A stretch of 64,000 bases of DNA from Neckera pumila (taxonomy: Eukaryota > Streptophyta > Bryopsida > Hypnales > Neckeraceae): the NCBI GenBank assembly GCA_963969595.1, contig OZ018414.1:24411660-24475659 (forward strand), in the 5' to 3' direction. Positions within the stretch are counted from its first letter, which is position 1. Each line of letters opens with the position of its first letter. The notes under the pieces are model-generated. The model was not told the DNA's origin and did not search any database. It saw only the letters and a list, made by a program, of their open reading frames with translations. The position numbers were made by a program, and so were the translations under genes. Below are positions 23,527 through 35,213 of the stretch, one piece after another.

Positions 23527-25767
23527 ACGTCGAGTTGCTGGCTGAAAGATCCTTCTTGACTGATTGCAAGCAATTCATCCGATCGTTTTTAGGGGCAGTA
23601 CGGCTTGAAAATATGATGGCCGGTCCTTCACAGGATAGTCGAGCCAGACGTGGAGGTGGTGGTCATCTACACTTACGTATTTTTGGCTTCTCTTCTTTTG
23701 TATTTTTCGGTGCAAGAAAGAAGTTGTTATAGCGAGCGGTTGATTCCTTTGCATATGGCAAGGCAATGCATATGGCAAGGCAATGCATATGGTTCGGCCT
23801 TATAAACCGAAGAACAGTAGTGGCATCATATCTATCCGCTTGTCTGTCAGCTGTAAATCTCAAAGACTCGATCAGCTTTTTTGCAAACACTTACGATTGC
23901 GCAACGTGTTCACCATCGCTGTTACTTTGTTGTTTGATAGAGGGCTACGAATGATGCGCTTAGTGTTCACCATCGTTGTTAATTTGTTGTTTGATAGAGG
24001 GCTAGGAATTGCGCTTGGAATTGCAGCTTGCGTTGAGGGACTCTCTTTTTTTCTTTGCTTCATAGACACAAGTTTAGAAGAGATGGAGAACACATACAAT
24101 TCGCCAAGTGACTATGAGTGACGAATGACATTCTTGATTAGAAGTACTTACCAAATGTGGGGAGAACGAATTGCTGAAGGGGACTACTGTAGAAGAGGTT
24201 TTGTCTTCAACACCAATTGCGGTGTGCTCTTCATTGGTATAAGATAAGGGTTTAGGTGTTCAGTTCTCTTACAAATTCCTTCTTGTCAATGCTGCTCTAT
24301 CAATTATGTGTGTGGTTTTAAAGAAATACATGTTTGTAGGAAGGATTCAAAGGCATATTGCATTTTGATTAGGGTTCAAAATTCCATATAACTAGTATTG
24401 TGATTTTGTCTCTCTACCTACAAGTGTTGTCTAATTTCCCATACCGACTTCAATGGCCCTCTTTTATGATCGTTGTCATAATCGTTGATACTGTCACTTT
24501 TTCTTTTGCATTATTCCTACTTCTACCTCAACTCATAGTAATCACTTGAGATTGCACTATAAATTGGGGGCGGAAGAATTAGCCGACAACTCCATTGGCT
24601 TGATTTAGCAAGAAGTTGAACAATTTATTTTTTATTTGGCTAGGTTACCTTCTAATGTATTTTTTGAAAGAAATTGTATATTGTTGAAAGAAGATTTGAG
24701 AGAAGGAAAAAATTGCTGAGAGTCAGGAAGAGTGAGAGGGTTTATATTTTCAGGCATAAGGTTGCTCACTACAGTGATGAATATATTTCATGTCAATAAA
24801 CTAGTATGGAGTACAAATTTGACATGCTCTTCTTGGCAAATGAAAAGCCTCAAAAGAATGAGAAAGAGAATTCAAAGAGGTATGTATCTTTTTTGTAATG
24901 AAAAATTTTGATTGCTAAATTTCATGTGTATCTCCAAGGTTGCAAAGTTTACTTTGGTCAAGGTTGTTTGGAAGCATGAAGATAGGATATCTGTTTCATT
25001 CCATTCCATTTTTTAGATTCTTTTTTATTACCTGAGTCTTTATATTTTTATTATATTTTTAATACTCTATTCTCAAGTTGTCAATGCACATTCAAAGAAT
25101 GAAACACTCAAAACAAAATTAAAATTACTCTTGAATTTGGAATTTAGGAATATAAATATTGTCTTCTAATATTTCTGCTTGTTGGATTCATTTTGGTGTG
25201 TAGATTAGTTACTAAATCGAAAGAAAAGTAGAAGTCTCCATCAAAGAAAATACCAAGAAGGCAGTTGCAAAGGGTGATAGAAAATTGAAAAAAGAACTAT
25301 CAACTTTGCTAGAAAAATCAAAAGGTTGAATAAGGAAGAGCATAACAACAAATGGAATGAATTTGATGAAAAATTGGTGGACAAAGTTGTCAACTCTGTC
25401 ATGTTAGACAAGAGTGTTGTGCAGTTCATTAGAATTAGAGAATAGTATGTGTAATTCTTAAATTTGATCTTGTTTTGATTTTTTCGTTGCAAAATCTCAT
25501 AACTCTGTATAATCTTATACTTAGTGGCTCTTTGAAAATCATCATTGGTAAATGAAATTGCTAACAATTCTTCCCAAGCTTTGTAGTATTCGCATGTAAC
25601 AGCAATACTTTGAACATTGAAGATAATTATTATTGTTAGTATGGATAAATTTTTGTATAATCTTGTTGGCAAATCAAAGAGGATTGCATAGAATGCATTG
25701 ATTGGTGATCTTATGCTACTAATGTAACATGATCAATATGATCAATTAATGTCAAATTAATGTTGAT
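23527..25767. other. Ca2+-ATPase 3' flank and intergenic DNA
   Basis: 23527 onward is probably 3' UTR. A short direct repeat with core GCATATGGCAAGGCAAT lies at 23752-23790. A ~57-bp tandem pair lies at about 23898-24011 (GTGTTCACCATCGTTGTTAA-type core, ending TTGTTTGATAGAGGGCTA). Nothing further to 25.77 kb is recognisable. An open frame at 25241-25672 (-) is low-complexity and probably not real. Confidence 0.5.
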
Positions 25768-26413
25768 TTAACCCCTAAATGCCCAAGATACCCAAATTTG
25801 GTGTTTGCAAAACTTTGAAGTGAAATAAAACCTAATGAAGTTGCTTTTTTTAGTAGTTTATATTTTTAGAAAAATTTTCTTGAAGTCTAATTTTAGCACC
25901 AAAAATCTGATCTTGAAAATAAACGATTGTGATATTTCTATTCAAGTCTTTGTACAAGGGTACCCATTGCAATCTTGACTTCCCGTAGTGTTGAGAGCTC
26001 TTGGAAATGAGCCTCAAATACACTAGATCTTGGAGAAAAAATTACATTCAAAATTCATTTAAAAAAAATGTAGAGTAGATTTTAAGAAGCCATAAATTGA
26101 GTGGGGTTATACAAGTTAGGCCCTTTAATCTCATATTTTTTTGGTCACCAACTTTTTAGATTTGACTTGTATAAAGAAGATTGAAAGATTTTTGCAATTT
26201 TAGCACCCTCATGGTCAAATATTATAATCTTTCACTCCATAAGTGATATTGTTGTGTTTTCTTTTTTTATGAGATCTCTAATATGTTTAAGTTTGAATTT
26301 GTACGGTTACAATTCCAAAAAAATTGATACAACTTATCAAAATGTTGGCATTTTGTTCAATTTAGAGCAAAACATAGGAAGCCCAAAATAGGCCTTGGGC
26401 ATTTAGAGGTTAA
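25768..26413. mobile_element. TTAA-bounded MITE, ~646 bp
   Basis: The left end TTAACCCCTAAATGCCCAAG and right end CTTGGGCATTTAGAGGTTAA are a 20-bp inverted repeat with one mismatch, and both outer four bases are TTAA. The interior is AT-rich without coding capacity. A third terminal subfamily of the same architecture. Confidence 0.7.
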
Positions 26414-28487
26414 TAGTTGCCACAACAATCATCAAGCTAATTTTTGCCACTATATTAGTCAAGCTAACATCTTCTTAAGACCATTTTGCATTATACTAGC
26501 ATCAATTGCAGCTTCAAATTTGTTTCATATTAAGTCTACGTGAATCTATAATTTATTGATTCATTGGTAGATGTTGTAGATGCAGGACTGAAAGCAAAGA
26601 CTAATGCAACAACCATTAACAATGTTCTCAAATATAGATACAATAGTTTTTTTGGATCATGGCAAGTAAAACATCCAATTATAGTGTTACCTACTTCTAG
26701 GCCTCATTTGGCTTCAATTTAAAATTCTCTCCTCTTACTATGTAAGTTTTTGGATTGTAGGATTTGGTTGCACACTTTGTTTCCTAATTTATCTTTATTT
26801 TCATAGAACTAGTTATTTGCAATAATAGCTAAGATGCAAAATGATGGTTATTAGACAACCTATTGATCTTTTCTCCTTTTCATTGCTTTGCAAGTGTTGC
26901 AGAACTTCAAGTCAAGCTAGATTGTGAATAGGGTTGTCAACTATATGTTTGCAACTTGGCACTTCAAGGTCTTAATACTCTATTTTGTGACTATATATGA
27001 ATATAATTTTTAATGTTTATTTTTAGAGATGGAATCACACATTTTTCTATAAAATTCATAAAATTTTCTGTAGAAATTTAACATCTTTTCAATAGTTGTA
27101 TACAACAATATTGAACGTTATGGTTTAATCCAATACAATATTTAATTAGTATTTTGCAAGGATGTATAATGTTGATTATTCATCCAACTTTTTTTCCACA
27201 TGATTTCTATTAACTTTTCTTGTCTCCTTGTCTACTGCATCAAGAATGTCATCATGGGAGTGATTTTCTTTTTTTTGCATAGAATTTGAAGCTTTCACCT
27301 TTGATTACCTTGTAAAACATTTGGCAACTAGATCAATACACTTCAAGTTCTTTTGGAATAAATTTTTTGTTCTTGATGAAGTTACACCTCTCTATCATTC
27401 AATTCTAAATTTTGTTAGATACACTTAGGCAAAATTTCAAAAGCAGATATAGAATCTAACTTACTCAAAATCACCATGCAATGTAGGAAGGTTAAGTGAT
27501 TTGGAAATGTAGTCATTTTTTGATGATTTCTTGTATAGTGAAGAAACTTTTTATTGCAACTCCAAATGGTGAAAGCTAGAGAATTTCAAAATCTTTGAAA
27601 TCACATATTTCAAGATAACAATGTTTGAAGGTAGAAGAAAATGTTTTTTCATAAACTTATCAGGAAGGTTAGTAAAGTTGGACTCCTTTTGGAATGAGGT
27701 TTTTGGTACCAAATGTAGTTCCTCTACAATTACATATTGTATCATGTTGATATCATACACATGTTACCATTTTTGTCATCTTTTTGCCATAAGGATACAG
27801 AAGAGTCATGTAAGGGAACTCCACATAAACACAATTTGTTGCTAAAATCGAACTCTATATTCTAGCACACTAAAAGGAATGAGAGTCTACTATTGAGAGT
27901 CGAGGGTTGATTCAGAGCACACCTATTTCCAGCAGTTGGAAAATTCCTCATTTTCTCCTAGTGTCCAAACGATGAATACAAAAAGACTCTGCAATCCCAG
28001 ATTGACACACTCACCAAGACTTAAAAAAACCTCGATAGTTCCATAGTAAAAACCATGCTCAAATCCATAAACGGTCAATATTATTAGGTCAATTCAAAAC
28101 CACTAGGCTACAGCCGCAGTGGGACAGCATCCATGTTGAACAGGCGATAAAGAATGGCTTGGCAAATAGTTCAAGAGAACACTACTCAACACATACCAAG
28201 ATACAACTGCTTCCACCACAATGCACTTGTGCAATATGGTAGCCACTAACTTGTGGAAGGCAATTGTGTTCCCTAATAGGAAGCCAGCCGAACTACGCCC
28301 TACCCAGAAACCAAGGCAGGAAAAACGAGTGGGCGCAGAACAGGAGAGGAAAGAGCAGTAGGGAAACCAAACCTGACAACCCAACCCAACCCAACCCAGC
28401 CAGGAAAATGGCCAAGTCAATCGGGGAGATGAGAAACGTGGAAACCCTAGACAGTCGGACAGCCATCCATGGAAGACGCGTAAGGAC
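26414..28487. other. AT-rich intergenic DNA and NDUFB10 downstream region
   Basis: No gene recognised. The 28.1-28.49 kb part is less AT-rich and probably includes the 3' UTR of the minus-strand NDUFB10 gene. Confidence 0.5.
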
Positions 28488-28811
28488 TTAGGATTTGGCT
28501 TCGACTTCGGCATCCAGGTGGTTCAAGTATGCAGGGCGAGCGTCCTTGCCCCAGCCGATGTTCTCGCAGGAAGCCATGTACTTGCGAACCAGAGTACGGC
28601 ATTTTTGGTAGTGGTTGACGCCCTCGCGCCGATAGCACTGTTGCAGACGCTCGCGGAGGATCTTGGCCGTCTCCACTTGGATGAGCTTTTCGCGAACGAT
28701 GAACTCGCGGTGCTCCAGCATGGCGACCGGATCGGCGTAGGGCTTGGCGGGGTCGAAGTCCTCGGGTGGCGCTTCCTGGTCGAACTTGGGGTAGTCGCTC
28801 TTGAAAACCAT
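28488..28811 (-). CDS. NDUFB10: Complex I subunit NDUFB10 / PDSW
   Basis: Accessory subunit of mitochondrial NADH:ubiquinone oxidoreductase, placed on the membrane arm. It is one uninterrupted exon of 107 aa, the usual plant length. Family features seen: an acidic start (PKFDQEAPPEDFDPAKPYAD), PVAMLEHREFIVREKLIQVE, then CYRREGVNHYQKCRTLV and GWGKDARP, with Cys at 59, 71 and 82 in the spacing of the family. The start at 28811 has a good context (GCCATGG). An upstream in-frame ATG at 28895 would add 28 hydrophobic residues that the family lacks, so I reject it. The gene lies ~1.1 kb downstream, on the same strand, of the inverted CCT5 promoter copy in the left arm. Confidence 0.92.
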   Translation of the reverse strand: MVFKSDYPKFDQEAPPEDFDPAKPYADPVAMLEHREFIVREKLIQVETAKILRERLQQCYRREGVNHYQKCRTLVRKYMASCENIGWGKDARPAYLNHLDAEVEAKS

Positions 28812-29441
28812 GGCGGCGATGGGGGATAGCCACGAGAAGAAACGGCAAGGCAAGGCAGAACAGAAGAGGAGAGAGAGGCCTGGCACCAACAACAATTACA
28901 TTATGTCAAGACGAAACCATCAGGAGGAGGACAAAGACAGTGTGGCACCGACGACAAGGATACACTCAAACGGGAGCGAAGGCGAGGATTGAGCAGAAGA
29001 GAAGACCACGATAACTAAAAGTTGGGCTCACAGAAATACAGTAGAATTCCTCTCCACAAGCTTTTCAAATACTCCTACATCGAAGTGGTGAGTGGATGGA
29101 TAGTAAGACATGTCAAAAACAGTGAAACCCAATCCAATTTAAAACAAGGACACTTGTCATTTTTACATTCAATGAAAAATATTTAGAAGAAACCCTCAAA
29201 GGGGTACACCAGTCCATTCTTTAAAACAAAATTCAAAATTTTTTATTCAAACAATATACACAAAAGGTGTTTAAAGTCAAATACACCTGTCAGATTTCCA
29301 CTTGAAGAAAAACGTTTAAAGGATATATTGAGGAAGTGTGTGAACTTGGTATCAAATCATACTGAAATTTTTTGTACATGCGCCAATTAATCTAATCAAT
29401 TCTCCAAAAATTTAATTATACCAAAAAAAAACTGAATTGCC
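28812..29441 (-). promoter_or_regulatory. Probable NDUFB10 leader and promoter
   Basis: A pyrimidine-rich minus-strand stretch directly upstream of the start (28812-29000) looks like a leader. Beyond 29.04 kb the DNA is AT-rich and shows nothing specific. Confidence 0.35.
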
Positions 29442-29479
29442 TCAGACCTACATTATAGGAATTGAACATTGTCACCCTG

Positions 29480-29780
29480 GGTTTTTATGGCAAAGTAGAC
29501 AAATAATGTGCAGTGTCAAAGTTCTCTCCTTCTACTCGTTCACGGAGGGCTTCATCCTCCTCAGTAGGCCCGGCAGCTTCTTGCCTTTGGTACTGTACTG
29601 CTGGGTAAGCTTCAGACCCATAACAATGAACCCATATCGTCATTAATGCGAAGAACAGAAAAGTAGGAAAGATATGTAACAATAAACAAAAATTGGCCAC
29701 AAAGAAAAACTGAGAAAGACGTACCAAGTCGTTTGATGATGCTTGGCAAGAGTTCCTCAAGTCATGCCTCGAGTTCTGTA
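29480..29780 (-). pseudogene. Unrecognised minus-strand exon-like fragments
   Basis: On the minus strand an acceptor-like TTTTACAG precedes a 51-base block coding NSRHDLRNSCQASSNDL. A donor GTACGT follows, and after an intron-like stretch with acceptor CCCAGCAG comes a second block. That block reads either YSTKGKKLPGLLRRMKPSVN or, in another frame, GPTEEDEALRERVEGENFDT up to a stop at 29485. I do not recognise either. It may be the 3' end of a gene whose 5' part was lost when the left arm arrived at 29942. Confidence 0.3.
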
Positions 29781-29899
29781 AAAATTTGAACAGAGCTCAT
29801 GAAGTACCAAACACGCTTTCTTCTTCCTGCCCAGATTCAGAGATGTAGTGCACAAAACAAGCTGACATAACTAGCACAAATATGCAGAAAAAACAAACC

Positions 29900-29998
29900 C
29901 TAATATTCAGGGAAACTCTCCCGGAAATGACCACAATGAGGCTCCTGATCGCGGATGATTATGAAGGGACGACCATACTCGTCAAAGGCAAGCGCCAT
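29900..29998 (-). pseudogene. Truncated CCT5 start, cut at the outer end of the left arm
   Basis: The minus strand carries the first 19 codons of CCT5 ([19 protein letters not shown]), identical to 61127-61183. Homology stops at 29942 and the frame runs into 13 foreign codons and a TAG (29900-29902). The product would be a 32-residue peptide with no chaperonin function. The CCT5 leader and promoter copy lies intact upstream of it. Confidence 0.9.
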
Positions 29999-30799
29999 GG
30001 CGAACGTCGACAGGACAGAGCCCTAAAAGGAAGCACAAAGGACGAAACACACACAACATCAAGGTGAGCCGGGACGTTACTTTGACCTGTACCGTTACTC
30101 GGAAGGGGAACGTCAAAACTCTATATCAACCTTTGCCCAGCAGCTCTGAACATCCTCAAACATCGCGACAGGAACCAGAACACACATGCCGCCGCATGAT
30201 TGAACCTCCCACACTAGCGAGCATCGCGATATCACTCGAGGTGCTATGTAACGGTACTATGCTGACATTGATCGCAACGAGGGAAAACCATAAGCAGCGC
30301 TACCAAACAGCAGCCTGAGTGGAAGGCAAGACATGGGATGCAAGTCCTCCATATGTAGAAAATGCTCATGGGTCCTTCTCAAAACTCAGCAGCTAGGGTA
30401 AGAGAATACGCAGAATGGGGGCGGGGAGGCAGGAGCACCAAGCGGACAACGAATGGGATGCAGAAGTAAACCCTAAACCCAAGCAGATCAGGAGAGAAAA
30501 AGAGGCGATAAGGCATAAAGCGATGAAGGGAGAAAGGAACCTGTGAACGGCGATGGCGATGGCGATGGCGATGACGCTAGAGCTTCAAGAGACCACAGAG
30601 GCTGCAGGGACTGTGAAACTAGAGCAGCAAGATGAGTTCGTCGTTAAGTTACCAGCCTTCCCCAAAGTCCCTCAGGCCCCAGTCTTGGCCTTCTCCTCCT
30701 AAACCCTAATGTCATGCCCGGGCAGCCCCTTCTCTGCCCGGCCCTCGCCACTCCCCCTCCAGCTTGTGCACCAACACCGTCTAACTGAAGCCTGAAATT
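29999..30799 (-). promoter_or_regulatory. Inverted second copy of the CCT5 promoter and leader intron
   Basis: It mirrors 60326-61126. It keeps the GCCATCGCCATCGCC leader exon motif, the leader-intron donor (near 30540) and acceptor (near 30023), and the TATGGGTCCTT/CCCTAG-type upstream region. If it is active it transcribes leftward towards 29.5 kb and NDUFB10. Confidence 0.7.
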
Positions 30800-31471
30800 T
30801 TAACCCTTGAACGACGTACTGGTGACCGTGGAAATCATCCTTTGGTTACCGTGTGAATCATCTGCTTAAGAAATTGCAAAAGCACTCATCAAACATCTGT
30901 AGAAGATTTCCTTTTTTCACACAAAGTTCTGAGGATGAATAATTGCATTTCTATCTTACACAAAAGGATTTTGTGTCATCTATTGGATACAAAACGTCCG
31001 CTGCATTGTTTATGGGTTAATCCTTGAATGATGTACTGGTGATCGTCAAAATCATTCCTTTGGTTACCGTGTGAATCATTTGCTTAAAAAATTGCAAAAG
31101 CACTCATTGGAAGTCAAACATCTGTAGAAGATTTCCTTTTTTCACGCAAAGTTTTGAGGATGAATAATTGCAATTCCGTCTTACACAAAAGGATTCCTTG
31201 TCATCTATTGGATACAAAACATCCGTTGCGTTGTTTATGGGTTAACCCTTGAACAACATACTGGTGACTTTGGAAATCATTCCTTTGGTTACCTTGTGAA
31301 TCATTTACCTAAATAATTGCAAAAAGCATTCATTGGAAGTCAAACTATTGTAGAAGCCCTCACCTTTTCACAACAAAATTTTGAAGATGAATAGTTGCAC
31401 TTATGTCCTGTTAGAAGAATTCTCTGTCATCCATCAGACAAAAAAAATTCTCGTCGGCGTTTAAGGGTTAA
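30800..31471. mobile_element. TTAA-bounded array of three ~220-bp repeats (left arm)
   Basis: Three tandem units begin at 30800, 31017 and 31243 with TTAA(C/T)CCTTGAA and each contains TTTGGTTACCGTGTGAATCA or a close variant. The last ends CGTTTAAGGGTTAA at 31471, the inverse of the first terminus. Thus the array as a whole has the TTAA/CCC...GGG/TTAA design. It lies directly upstream of the CCT5 promoter copy. Confidence 0.65.
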
Positions 31472-32460
31472 CTCTCAAAGAACAGTGTCTATGAAAGTGC
31501 CTCACTTTGTATCCTTCATTAGATGACATTTGTGGCCATTGGAAGACTACAAGTTATCATGCGTTCCCAGACTGCGGGAACGCAAGAAAACTGCTAGTGA
31601 TGTGGCTGAGATTGTACCTCGTCATTTTCAAATATAAAATAAAATAAAAAATAATTTTTTGCTTAAATGATATTTGGGGAAAAACAAAATGAAAAAAATA
31701 AACCCTAACAGACCGTACCAACTGTTCAAAGAATCAGGCCAGATTTGGGAACAAGCCTGAAACGGCCCTCTAATGCCCTCCAATGTCATCTAATGCATTT
31801 CTTTGCTAATATTTAGGAATCAAATTTATTTTCTAGTGATGAAGTCACATGTTCATATTTGTCATAAAATTTTCAAATTTCATTATCTAAATTTTAAATT
31901 ACCACAAATTTTGGAAGAAAGAAGGGAAAAATTCATATCCAATATGAACCGTAATCAAAAAACCTAAAATTCTTATAATAGAAGTACATCATAATGTAGA
32001 ACATTGCAATATAAAGAAGATTTTTTAGCCAATCTATATTCACAAATATGGATATAGATCCTCTGTCAACTTCAAAATTCATTTAAATACTTACGGAGTA
32101 TTTTTCAAAAAAATTCAAAATTTCCAAGTGGAATAGAAATTGCACTCCAAAAGCTTTATTTGGTTAGTTTTTTTTTAAAAGCAAAAGAAAACATTTTGAA
32201 TGCCAAAAACAATATTAAGGGGAAAAAAGCTCAAAGTATTGAAATACACTACATTTTGTACCAATTTTTTGATAAGCTACCCCATTTAAAATTAAAAAAA
32301 CAATTGACGTTTCTTTAAAAAATTCAATGATGTGGACACGGCATCAATAAATTGCATACCAAAAATTGGATGAAAGTCATCCATTCTTCAATATGCATAG
32401 AGTCTAGTTGATTATCAAATGGATACAAAATATCTTTGGATACAAAACATCATTCTAGGA
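31472..32460. other. Left-arm intergenic DNA, no gene seen
   Basis: AT-rich. A short hairpin with stem GCGTTCCCAGACTGCGGGAACGC (split) lies at about 31561-31584. Nothing else recognised. Mirrored at 58666-59654. Confidence 0.5.
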
Positions 32461-32895
32461 TTAAACCCTAAATGGTTCTTGGTGTCTTTCAATGCATTTG
32501 TACTGCATACAAAGTGCAATGTAGACGGCCTTGCATGTGCATGGTTTATTATCAATTTAATTTTTGTTTATTTTTGTTGAATCCGCACTGAAGTCTTTTA
32601 TCGAACTACACACTTTCTGGCTACATCGGACATGTTACTAATTTTGTAAATATTGTGAATTTGTATCTTTAGTACACGTATTTTTCTAGAAATACACCTT
32701 TTTGCATGCTCGACAGCATCTCAGTTCAACAACGAGCATCACAATATTTTTCTAAAAACATATGAAAATCAATGACTATTGCACATTTGATTTTGTGGTT
32801 TACATATTTGGCCAATACTTCATGAAATTTGACAAGTACGGATCATGTATGAATCCCGAGGACACAATGTATCCTCGAACCCACTTAGGGGTTAA
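32461..32895. mobile_element. TTAA-bounded MITE, ~435 bp (left arm)
   Basis: It starts TTAAACCCTAAATGG and ends CCACTTAGGGGTTAA. It is inverted relative to 58231-58665 and to the older copy at 12370-12792. No coding capacity; the open frame at 32762-32953 is part of the element. Confidence 0.65.
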
Positions 32896-33240
32896 GGATG
32901 AAAATGGGATTGCCCATCCAAGTTCTATAGCAAATTTGCTGAAAATCTATTGAAAATGGTTAGAAATTGTATTGTAGCTTTTAAAATAACCAAAAAAAGA
33001 TGCAAGAAGCACCAAAATTGGAAGCTAGTTTTGGACAAGTCCCAAACATTTGGAAAAATTTCAGCCCTCCAAAAAGCCGCGAGTTTGGCACCCGCCTGGT
33101 GCATTTATGGAAAAAAACCAAAATAATTTTCTTAAAATTTTTTTTAATACTTAAAAGTTGGATGCTGACATGGCACTAGTAGTGCCACATCAGATTTTTA
33201 TTTTATTAATATTTTTTTTCCAAAAAAAAATATTTAAACA

Positions 33241-33280
<40 letters not shown>

Positions 33281-34310
33281 TTTTATTCATTCTGAAATTG
33301 CACCAAAGGGGTCCCGTAAATCAATTCTTTAGCGGCCTTCTGGAGGGCTGAAATTTTTCCTAATGGAACACTTGTAGAAGAAAAAAAAAGGTTGGCCTTC
33401 CTTCTATTCCAACCATTTAAAGAAGAAATAGAGCTTTATCCCTAAGAACTAATTAACATTCACACTAGGAAAAATACAACCCTTGGATAAAGATGTAGTA
33501 GAACTTTTCTAAAATAATAGCGCTAGGACCAGGCTCAAATTCCCATATTCAAGAATCTCAAAGAACCTCTTTGATGTGTATGTTTAGAATTGGGCCTAAT
33601 ATATGACCAGGCAATCAATACTCCACCACTTTATAGAAGTCATTGTTTTAGAGAAGTTCACTTTAGAGAAGTTCTACTATAATCATCTTTAAATCAAGGG
33701 TTCAAAGAACCCAGCTTTTTCCTCCATCACAAGGTATTACACCAAAGAAAATTGTATTTCAATAAGGCCTCTTTACACTAGAAATAAATGAAAAGTTGTG
33801 GATAGCAAGCTTCCAACTTCCAAAATTATTAAGATCAAAGAATATAAATTTACATTTGAAATTTTAGATTCAAGGAAAAGAATGACATAGTCAATACTTT
33901 TGTCCTCCTTGATATAAAATTGCTTAAATTTTGAGTCCCTCAAAACTATAGTGAGGACCATCTCAAGGGCAAAACTACAAAAAATTTCAGCCCTCTGGAA
34001 AAGTGCCGCAATGAGTAGTCATCTTGGTTGACTGCTCACCGAAATAGTCAAATTCACAATTTTATTTTGTTTTGTTTTTTATTTTATTTTTAAAATATTT
34101 TCATAAGACTAAGTAAGGCATGGATCGGACTTTAAAAAGTTTTCTTCCTAGTCAATCTTAGTGTAAAAGTGGGATTTGACCTATAAAATTACCAAGAAAT
34201 TATTTAGAACATATGGTCAACTACTCAAGGTTGTGAACTTTATAAAAGAAAATTGACTTATTATTTTTTTGGAACCTGATTTTTGATTGTAAATTAAAAA
34301 GTAGATCTTA
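32896..34310. other. Left-arm intergenic DNA with TA run
   Basis: Contains a (TA)n run at about 33244-33277 and two copies of AAATTTCAGCCCTC(C/T) (near 33057 and 33986). No gene seen. Confidence 0.5.
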
Positions 34311-34922
34311 TACAGTACAATCAGATCAAATAATCTGATGAATTGTCTATTGTGCCATTCAAGAATTTTATATAATATAGAATATAATTGGCATTTTTTT
34401 TGCATAGTTAATATTCAATTCTAACACAATCCTGATCAAGCATACCAAATTTCAATTTCAAAAAAGTAAAATTCTGATTTTTGGTGAATTATTTTATTTA
34501 ATGTTTATAGTTTTATATGATAATTGATTGAAAAACATTGGTGATGATTTTTTTATTTGATTGCATAGATATGTAGGAAATATCTATATACACATCTTTC
34601 CTTTACCAAGCATCTCCAAAAGAGTTTTCAAAGTCCCTCTATAGAAATTTCAATGTTGGAGATGACAATGCCCAAATTTTATAAAATAGATACATCTCTA
34701 CATTTTAACTAGATTTTTGGCAAAGTATTTGTACCACCATGCTCAATTGTACAAAATTAGTTATGGTGTGAGGATCAAATAGTAAAACCAAATTACAATA
34801 AAGAAATATCTATTTTACAAAACTTGGCATTGCCACCCTAATATTGAAATCTCTTTAGAAGGAATTTTGAAGCTTTTTGGAGATGCTTGTTGAAGGAAAG
34901 ATGTATGGATATATGGCTCCCA

Positions 34923-34953
<31 letters not shown>

Positions 34954-35213
34954 GCAATTGTATTTAAGAATTCATTACCAATATTCTTCAAATCAATTAT
35001 CAAATAAAACCATAAATATTAAATAAAACCATTCATCCAAAATGGAGTCTTGCTTCATTGAAATTGAAATTTGGTATGCTTGATTGTAATTACATAAGAA
35101 TTTAGTGTTAATAATATAAAACAAAAATGCCAATTGTATTCTGTATTATGCAAAATTCTTTGAATGGCACAATAGGCAAACTATAAGATTATTGGATCCA
35201 ATTGTATAGTACA
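34311..35213. mobile_element. Fold-back element, ~0.9 kb (left arm)
   Basis: Ends are inverted copies: TACAGTACAATCAGATC...CTATTGTGCCATTCAA at the left and TTGAATGGCACAATAG...GTATAGTAC at the right. Inner stems also pair around GATGTG/CACATC and GCATCTCCAAAA. It belongs to the family of 943-2743 and 2746-3413. A TA run near 34925-34952 differs by 2 bp from the right-arm copy. Confidence 0.6.

Noticed and set aside
25241..25672. 143-codon minus-strand frame with hydrophobic stretches
   Set aside because: AT-rich, low-complexity composition, no family match and no supporting gene structure.
28811..28895. Upstream start for NDUFB10 adding 28 residues as a possible targeting peptide
   Set aside because: The shorter form starts in a good context and already matches the family length; the extension is hydrophobic, lacks the basic amphipathic look of a mitochondrial presequence and is absent from known plant proteins.
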